Shown here piece by piece: positions 59,336-64,000 of a DNA stretch of 64,000 bases. Source of the stretch: Pseudaminobacter soli (ex Li et al. 2025) (GTDB lineage: Bacteria > Pseudomonadota > Alphaproteobacteria > Rhizobiales > Rhizobiaceae). A model generated the notes under the pieces. The model ran no database searches. It was given only the letters and a program-made list of their open reading frames with translations, and was not told the DNA's origin. Positions within the stretch are counted from its first letter, which is position 1. Every line of letters begins with the position of its first letter. The DNA lies in contig NZ_JARXVF010000004.1 of assembly GCF_029892515.1 (NCBI RefSeq), positions 310,001 through 374,000 on the forward strand. The letters run 5' to 3'. Made by a program: the position numbers and the translations under genes.

Positions 59336-59956
59336 ATGAATGCCCCCGCCTCGATCACCATCACGCCAATCCTCGTTGCCGACCTGCATGTAGAGGGCGA
59401 GCGGATGCCAGTCTATGTGCACGTCATCGACCATCCCGATGCGCGCATACTGGTCGACACCGGCATGACGGAGTTGCACCCGGCGCTGGCCGACCTCAAT
59501 CCCCGCCTCTATCCACTGAGCAAGCAGGACTTCGACCTCGCCGGCATCGACATCGTCGTCAACACACACCTGCACGCCGACCATTGCGGCGGCAATCACC
59601 TCTTCGCCGACAAGCCGATCTACGTCCAGCGTCGGGAGCTCGACGAAGCGCGCAGCGAGGACGACTACATTCGCGAGTGGGTCGACGCGCCCGGCGTGCG
59701 GTATGTGCCGGTCGACGGCGAACTCGAACTGCTTCCCGGGCTCCGGCTCGTCCCGGCGCGTGGCCACACAGCCGGCATGCAGGTCGTCGTCGTCGAGACC
59801 GGCGGGCGCCCAGTCGTCGTTGGCGGCGACGTGGCGGTTTGGTTTGGCGAGCTCGACAAGCCGCACACCGAAGGCCAACTGCGGGTGCGCGCGCTCGACC
59901 CCGAGTGGGTCTGGCTCGCCCACGCGCACGAGCCGTGGCGACCCAGCATCGTATGA
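59336..59956 (+). CDS. MBL-fold metallo-hydrolase (lactonase-like)
   Basis: A 206-residue metallo-beta-lactamase fold enzyme. The zinc motif is His78-x-His80-x-Asp82-His83 (NTHLHADHCGGN), followed by GHTAGM (His), GGDVA (Asp) and a C-terminal AHAHEPW (His). The DTGM and LYPLSKQDFDLAGID regions resemble quorum-quenching AHL-lactonase-like members. The ATG at 59336 follows GGAGCTGAAAAG. It lies between two pieces of a DHFR-like gene and so was probably inserted there or left by recombination. The true substrate is unknown. Confidence 0.9.
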   Translation: MNAPASITITPILVADLHVEGERMPVYVHVIDHPDARILVDTGMTELHPALADLNPRLYPLSKQDFDLAGIDIVVNTHLHADHCGGNHLFADKPIYVQRRELDEARSEDDYIREWVDAPGVRYVPVDGELELLPGLRLVPARGHTAGMQVVVVETGGRPVVVGGDVAVWFGELDKPHTEGQLRVRALDPEWVWLAHAHEPWRPSIV

Positions 59957-59962
59957 GGCATC

Positions 59963-60076
59963 ATGCTGGCGCTCCGCCACTTCATCGAGGAGGCTTATGG
60001 GCAGGCGGGCAGTCTGTACGGTCGCCGAATGTATGAGATCATGCGTTACCGGACTCCTGGGCCTGGGCCGGTGTGA
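59963..60076 (+). pseudogene. DHFR/RibD-C family reductase, internal fragment
   Basis: The frame gives ALRHFIEEAYGQAGSLYGRRMYEIMRY, matching the segment just after the LFRHF block in RibD-C/DHFR-like proteins, then drifts into RTPGPGPV and a stop. It shares the 15-bp TCCGCCACTTCATCG with the upstream fragment (59270-59284 and 59973-59987), so the two pieces overlap rather than abut. They could be two decayed paralogues or one gene split by a rearrangement. Confidence 0.72.
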
Positions 60077-60159
60077 AAAGCGAGTATCTTTACTACGATC
60101 TCGGGAAGAGATCATCGACGGCCAGGTACGGCTATAGTAGCCGGCCCTCAACGCTGACA

Positions 60160-60234
60160 GGAACTGCCAAGAATACGGGCCAAATCCTTCGCATAGGCGT
60201 CAACTACAAGTTTTTACCAAAGATGGCGACATAG
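60160..60234 (+). pseudogene. Porin/Omp25-like C-terminal scrap
   Basis: The frame reads KNTGQILRIGVNYKF, the last beta-strand and terminal Phe of an Omp25/Omp31-type protein. The expected stop is replaced by a Leu codon and the frame runs to TAG at 60232-60234. No further porin sequence is seen upstream. Confidence 0.5.
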
Positions 60235-60524
60235 CAGCCGCGCGCATTGCACTTGTGGCCTTTGCGCGGGCGAGAGGAATTCTCGTGCCCGATGCGCTCA
60301 CGGCTGCCATCGCGGCGGCTTTCGCCATGCAGAGATTGCCATTCCGGTCGCTCGTCTTGTGTGGCCTGGCGATCCTTGTCTGCTGGTCGCGCGTCTATGT
60401 TGGCACGCATTACGCCTCCGACATTGTCGGCGGCGGTGCGCTCACAGGCATCTTTGCCGCAATCGTCCGCATTGCCTATCGAGAGGGGTCGAAGCTCGAC
60501 CGCATTGCGACCAGCATCCTTTGA
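60222..60524 (+). pseudogene. PAP2-family phosphatase, C-terminal fragment
   Basis: The frame encodes ALTAAIAAAFAMQRLP and, after a helix, the third phosphatase signature SRVYVGTHYASDIVGGGALTG (SR-x5-H-x3-D). It then reaches a natural C-terminus. The first two signatures (K-x6-RP and PSGH) and the first helices are missing, and the join with the porin scrap is at about 60220. It could give an 89-residue product from an internal start at 60255 but lacks catalytic residues. Confidence 0.78.
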
Positions 60525-60618
60525 GTTCCGCACGATCGGCGTCATTGGTCGGCATGTGGAGCGTTGAACGCAAAATCGAGCCTGCTGCCTCGGCGGGCAC
60601 GACCGTCCTTAGATCGAT

Positions 60619-60867
60619 CTAGGCTTTCCTACTCCCGAGATCGCCACCTTGCCTGTGCCGGCGGATCGTGATCTCCAGAATTTCTTCGTCGGCGCGAATA
60701 CCGGTCGAGTAAAGCGACAAGATCCTTGCAGCGACCTCATTCCGCTCATCAGGGTCGACTATCCGCAGCGCTTCCATCGCGCGCTGAACCAACTCGTCGA
60801 GTTTCTCCAGCTCTTCAGGGTAATGAGGGCCGCTTTGATCAGGGTGGAGGGAGAGATATTTGCGCAC
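60619..60867 (-). CDS. Small conserved hypothetical protein
   Basis: An 82-residue soluble helical protein (HPDQSGPHYPEELEKLDELVQRAMEAL, then ERNEVAARILSLYSTGIRADEEIL). It starts with GTG at 60867, supported by GGAGGAG 7 nt upstream. Composition and the regular heptad-like spacing argue it is real. It resembles small uncharacterised rhizobial proteins. It has no partner on the same strand. Confidence 0.7.
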   Translation of the reverse strand: MRKYLSLHPDQSGPHYPEELEKLDELVQRAMEALRIVDPDERNEVAARILSLYSTGIRADEEILEITIRRHRQGGDLGSRKA

Positions 60868-61316
60868 GGCTGCACTCCTCCGGATCGGGCATGATACGCC
60901 TATCCGGTCTTGAGTACGATGTTCTTAGGCCTTTGGGGCAAAAAAAGTGCCAATCTCGCACGGACGGTAGCGGAAACGATCAAGCCCAGCTGGAGATGCG
61001 AGAAAGCCCACCACGTAATTTGTCTAGGTAAATGACTGCGTAATACAACAGCATCCAAGTCAAAGAGAACTTCTGTCGCGTCAATAAAATAGCCCGCCTC
61101 GTGGAGGGACGAGACGGGCTGTACTGGATATGTTGCTGTTCAGGCGAAAAAAGATTTAACTCTGTTCGACATGAAAGTCACTTTGTAATTTTGATAATTC
61201 TGAACGTTGAACAGCGCATCAGAAATGCCACAAGATGCCAGTAATGTAATAGATTCACGCCTGACCGATTGCGCATTGCTGAGCGAATGTCCCCGCGTGC
61301 GGACCATTCGATGAAT
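60868..61316. other. Gene-free stretch
   Basis: No coding sequence is supported. It contains a minus-strand terminator-like hairpin at 61091-61120 and AT-rich DNA from 61140 to 61255, unlike the GC-rich surroundings. Confidence 0.5.
61091..61120 (-). terminator. Rho-independent terminator-like hairpin
   Basis: AGCCCGCCTCGT (61091-61102) and ACGAGACGGGCT (61109-61120) pair with one mismatch around GGAGGG. Read on the minus strand it is followed by ATTTTATTG, a fair U-tract. No intact minus-strand gene precedes it; it may have served a lost gene. Confidence 0.6.
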
Positions 61317-61361
61317 TTGAGAACCAACGACATCCGCCTCGGCATCGCCTACAAGTTCTAA
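61317..61361 (+). pseudogene. Porin/Omp25-like C-terminal end
   Basis: The frame reads LRTNDIRLGIAYKF followed by TAA (61359-61361), the exact C-terminal strand and terminal Phe of Omp25-like outer-membrane proteins. Upstream homology stops abruptly. A good terminator 25 bp later probably belonged to this gene. Confidence 0.65.
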
Positions 61362-61385
61362 TCTGCACTCCCGCAGTGACCTCTG

Positions 61386-61413
61386 GCCCCGGCGAAAGCT
61401 GGGGCTTCTTCTT
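61386..61413 (+). terminator. Rho-independent terminator of the vanished porin gene
   Basis: GCCCCGGC-GAAA-GCTGGGGC (61386-61405) is followed by TTCTTCTTTT. It is the same hairpin as the one after the inverse autotransporter gene (41263-41282), in opposite orientation. Confidence 0.8.
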
Positions 61414-61520
61414 TTGCGGGGCGTTTGGTCGAGAACGCAAACTCTTCGCTAGTAAGCCCAATCTCGCTCGCTTGCGCTACGCCGCTCTCCTGTTCGCCTG
61501 TATCGTTCTGCCGCGCGGTT

Positions 61521-61590
61521 GATCTTGAGCTGCTCGATGACCGATCCAGGCCAGCCGTGCGAGACGATCAACGGCAGTGCGTGGGGGTGG
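61521..61590 (-). pseudogene. Epoxide hydrolase-like fragment
   Basis: On the minus strand the frame HALPLIVSHGWPGSVIEQLK matches the oxyanion-hole HGWPGS segment at the start of the alpha/beta-hydrolase core of EHN-type epoxide hydrolases. Nothing else of the enzyme, neither nucleophile nor cap, is found nearby. Confidence 0.6.
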
Positions 61591-61815
61591 CGAAAACTTC
61601 CGCGGTCGCCTTTTTGTCGTCGGTCTCATCCCAATTACGCCAGGATGCGCCCATCGAAACCAGATTCTGCCAGAGCCCTCTCCCATCAGAGTACGAAACC
61701 CAAGCGGACGCGGGGCCGCTTTCGGCAATCCGATCCCGCATCCACCGGTATGAACCATTGGCAGCCTCCGACCGAGCATCTTTATCGAGCTCTGAGCAGT
61801 TGCGATTTTCTCACT
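61568..61815 (-). other. Unassigned minus-strand frame
   Basis: A frame ending at TGA 61570-61568 reads ELDKDARSEAANGSYRWMRD, RIAESGPASAWVSYSDGRGL and WQNLVSMGASWRNWDETDD. The composition is strongly protein-like but I do not recognise a family and no start codon with a ribosome site is clear. It may be another gene fragment or a small real gene. Confidence 0.4.
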
Positions 61816-62039
61816 GGGATTGGGCTCGTGGCTGATTGATCGGCTATCCTTGTAGTTCGACGATTGCGCCCTAGTTTGCTTTTGCCGAAATTCGTCCAGG
61901 CGTTGAAATCACGACGTAAACCAGGGATGGCGAATGTCTGGCATCCGCCATCCATCGAGAGCTCGGTCAGTCAGAGCTTTTCCTTCAGACGACCGGTTTG
62001 CCGCCGGTCATGCGATTGACCGTCTCATAGAGGTGGTAA

Positions 62040-63617
62040 ATGCACAACGAGCTCAACGGGAAAAGCGCTCGTCGGCCTTCGTCACTGCACGGGTGGAATT
62101 CCGCAGTGGTGGCCGCGGTCGCGCTGACGGGTGGTGTCATGGCCGCCGGTTCCGCTGCAGCGCAAAGCGCAGGGGATTGGCCGATGGCGGGGCAGAATCT
62201 CCATAACACCCGTAGCGCGCAGGGCGAGCGCGCGATCGGGTTGGACAACGTGGCCAAGCTGTCGCCTCGCTGGACGCTCGATACGGATGGCAACGTATCG
62301 GCCACACCGACTGTGGCCGACGGCGCCGTCTATGTTCCGGACTTCGGTGGCACATTGTGGGCCGTCGATGCCGCAAGTGGACAAGTGAAGTGGCGCAAAA
62401 AGGTCAGCGACTACACCGGGATTCCCAATGACGCTTCGCGTACCAGCCCTGCCTATTGGAAAGGTACGCTGGTGATCGGCCAGGGAACGCAGCTCGTCAA
62501 CAACGCGACCGGTGCTTACGTGGTTGGCATCAAGGCCGACGACGGCGCACGGTTGTGGAGCACCCAGGTCGAGTCCGACCCGACCGCCATCATCACCAGT
62601 TCGCCAGTCATCGACGATGGTGTCGTTTACGTCGGCGTATCGTCGCGCGCCGAGGCGCTCAATGAAGTTCCCAAGTACCGCGGCAGCGTCGTGGCCCTCG
62701 ACGCGACGACCGGCAAGCTGCGTTGGAAAACGTACATCGTGCCCGAAGGTTATACGGGCGGCTCGGTCTGGGGTAACACGCCGGTTGTCGATCGCCAGAC
62801 TGGCCTGCTGTATGTCACCACCGGCAACAATTTCACGGTCCCCAATGGTGTCTGCCGGTCCCCGACGCAAAAGAACTGCGAGCCGGCGGCGGCTGACAAT
62901 CATATCGACAGCATTCTCGCACTCGACCTGAAGAACGGAAAGATCGCCTGGGCCACCCCCACGTTGCCCGCCGACATGTCGACAAACTACAACCACGAGG
63001 ATGGTCCGGATTACGATTTCGGCGCGGGTCCCAACCTGTTCACAACGACGATAGAAGGCCATGAACAGACCCTCCTCGGCGCTGGCCAGAAGAGCGGCAT
63101 CTATTGGGCACTCGAACCCAAGACGGGTAAAGTCGTCTGGCATACCCAGGTCGGCCCCGGCAGTCTGCTGGGCGGGATGATGTGGGGTACCGCCGCCGAC
63201 GGCAACCGCATTTACGTGTCGATCGGCAACCTCAAGCGTGAGCCCATCACCGTCGATTCCCCCAAGGGGCAGACTACGACCACGGGTGGGATTTGGGCAG
63301 CGGTCGACGCGGCGACGGGCAAGGTGCTTTGGCGCACGGCCGATCCGCAGCAGATGCTGGTCACCGTTGCGATGTCAGAGGGCAATGGCGTGGTCTATGC
63401 CGGCTCGCTCGCCGGCAGTGGCTCGAACATGTTCGCGCTTGATGCGGCCACCGGTGAAATCAAGTGGCAATTCGAGAGCGGCGGCGCGGTCGTGTCGGGC
63501 GCCGCGATCGTCGACGGTACGGTGTACTGGGGGAGTGGCTATCACACCACGATCCTCGGGCTGCCTTATGCCGGCGATAGCCACAAGCTTTATGCCTTTT
63601 CGGTACCGAAACCATAG
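62040..63617 (+). CDS. PQQ-binding-like beta-propeller protein (polyvinyl-alcohol-dehydrogenase-like)
   Basis: A 525-residue exported protein: signal peptide with a basic start, VVAAVALTGGVMAAGSAAAQ, then repeated propeller blades (WRKKVSDYTG, LWSTQVESD, LRWKTYIVPEG, IAWATPTLP, VVWHTQVGPG, VLWRTADPQQ, IKWQFESGG), each with the A-x-D-x-x-T/S-G-x-x-x-W motif of PQQ enzymes. No CxxCH haem site is present and the vicinal Cys pair of methanol dehydrogenases is not seen. It may be a quinoprotein dehydrogenase or a BamB-like scaffold. AGGTGG precedes the ATG. A collapsed copy lies at 13055-13490. Confidence 0.87.
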   Translation: MHNELNGKSARRPSSLHGWNSAVVAAVALTGGVMAAGSAAAQSAGDWPMAGQNLHNTRSAQGERAIGLDNVAKLSPRWTLDTDGNVSATPTVADGAVYVPDFGGTLWAVDAASGQVKWRKKVSDYTGIPNDASRTSPAYWKGTLVIGQGTQLVNNATGAYVVGIKADDGARLWSTQVESDPTAIITSSPVIDDGVVYVGVSSRAEALNEVPKYRGSVVALDATTGKLRWKTYIVPEGYTGGSVWGNTPVVDRQTGLLYVTTGNNFTVPNGVCRSPTQKNCEPAAADNHIDSILALDLKNGKIAWATPTLPADMSTNYNHEDGPDYDFGAGPNLFTTTIEGHEQTLLGAGQKSGIYWALEPKTGKVVWHTQVGPGSLLGGMMWGTAADGNRIYVSIGNLKREPITVDSPKGQTTTTGGIWAAVDAATGKVLWRTADPQQMLVTVAMSEGNGVVYAGSLAGSGSNMFALDAATGEIKWQFESGGAVVSGAAIVDGTVYWGSGYHTTILGLPYAGDSHKLYAFSVPKP

Positions 63618-63858
63618 GCCGGGAGAATTCGGGCTCCTTCGCAACCTCGTAGTTGAGATGCGGATAGGCTCCAGCCCTGTTTTCAGGCTGCGAGAATATC
63701 GAACTGCCCGCAAGTCACAGGACAGGGAAGTGAGCGTCTCCCTACCGTTTGTGCGCAGGCCGTGGCCGCTTTTGGGAAAGCCGCAGCCGTTCTGGAAAGG
63801 CTGGGATGAGGCGCAACCTCAACGTGTCAGGCTAGTCGCCGTGACTAGAGACCTTGCT

Positions 63859-64000
63859 CTATTCGTATTTGCCCTCGATATCCCTCCCAGTGTAGTCCGT
63901 CATCAGCGCTGCTGCGATCAAGCTGAGCACCGAGCAGGTTAGCACGTAGAACGCGACTGCGTACGCCGTTCCATAGGCGCTGAACAGCCAGGCCGCGATG
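63859..64000 (-). CDS. MFS transporter, C-terminal end (partial)
   Basis: The gene enters from the right edge on the minus strand; 46 residues and TAG at 63861-63859 are visible. IAAWLFSAYGTAYAVAFYVL, the helix CSVLSLIAAALM and the end TDYTGRDIEGKYE match the last helix and tail of metabolite:H+ symporter (MHS/ProP-like) MFS proteins. The body of the protein is outside the window. Confidence 0.75.
   Translation of the reverse strand, partial: IAAWLFSAYGTAYAVAFYVLTCSVLSLIAAALMTDYTGRDIEGKYE

Noticed and set aside
1-64000. Defence islands, toxin-antitoxin pairs, retrons, secretion or phage systems
   Set aside because: Apart from the ParD-like protein beside map, no such components were recognised on either strand.

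Overview
The window looks like a stretch of an alphaproteobacterial, most likely Rhizobiales (Mesorhizobium/Phyllobacteriaceae-like), genome or large replicon. The evidence is its high GC content, many ABC importers with periplasmic binding proteins, rhizobial-type small proteins, Omp25/31-like porin tails ending in YKF, and a Gre-factor paralogue with a TTG start. I saw no rRNA, tRNA, CRISPR array, intact insertion sequence or phage module. Taxonomy is inferred from protein character only.

Region 1 (1-12.4 kb) is one long plus-strand catabolic locus. It holds the tail of one polyamine-type binding protein, then two PotA-like ATPases, a PotD-like binding protein and PotB/PotC-like permeases. 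These are followed by an aldehyde dehydrogenase, a sarcosine/opine-oxidase-like alpha/beta flavoprotein pair, a PuuR-like XRE-cupin regulator, a PuuB-like amine oxidase and a bicupin protein. Together they read as uptake and oxidative deamination of a polyamine-, opine- or N-alkyl-amine-like compound, followed by aldehyde oxidation. The substrate is not known.

Region 2 (12.4-24.3 kb) carries a small lipoprotein, a collapsed duplicate of a PQQ-type propeller gene, copC-copD, an ArsR-SRPBCC-GST operon behind a 38-bp palindrome, a ParD-like/methionine aminopeptidase pair and a Gre-like factor. It ends with a minus-strand operon (M19 dipeptidase homologue, then a TrpXYZ-type ABC importer) divergent from a LysR regulator, and an IS256 relic.

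Region 3 (24.4-41 kb) has a glycan operon (GT2-GtrA, DUF4038/GH140-like protein, polytopic membrane protein), a CMD peroxidase-like protein, an MFS exporter behind a frameshifted ArsR gene, a phosphotransferase-family protein and a divergent HxlR/MFS pair. It also has a GNAT protein, a MacB/LolCDE-type ABC export operon (adaptor, ATPase, two FtsX permeases) behind a membrane-anchored AraC regulator, and a decayed phospholipase-D-type nuclease gene.

Region 4 (41.3-51.6 kb) is a cell-surface region. It contains an inverse autotransporter (type Ve) with a beta-helix passenger, a GNAT-Rnk fusion protein, a classical autotransporter (type Va) with repeated Ig-like domains, and GDP-mannose 4,6-dehydratase with a GT4 glycosyltransferase.

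Region 5 (51.6-64 kb) is gene-poor and full of debris. Intact genes are a small secreted protein, an Ldh2-type dehydrogenase, a serine beta-lactamase-like hydrolase, SelO, a YfcE-like phosphoesterase, an MBL-fold hydrolase lying between two pieces of a DHFR-like gene, a small conserved protein, the full PQQ propeller gene and the end of an MFS gene. Between them lie fragments of an Lrp/AsnC regulator, an IS630 transposase, a PAP2 phosphatase, two porin tails and an epoxide hydrolase, plus two copies of a 95-bp repeat.
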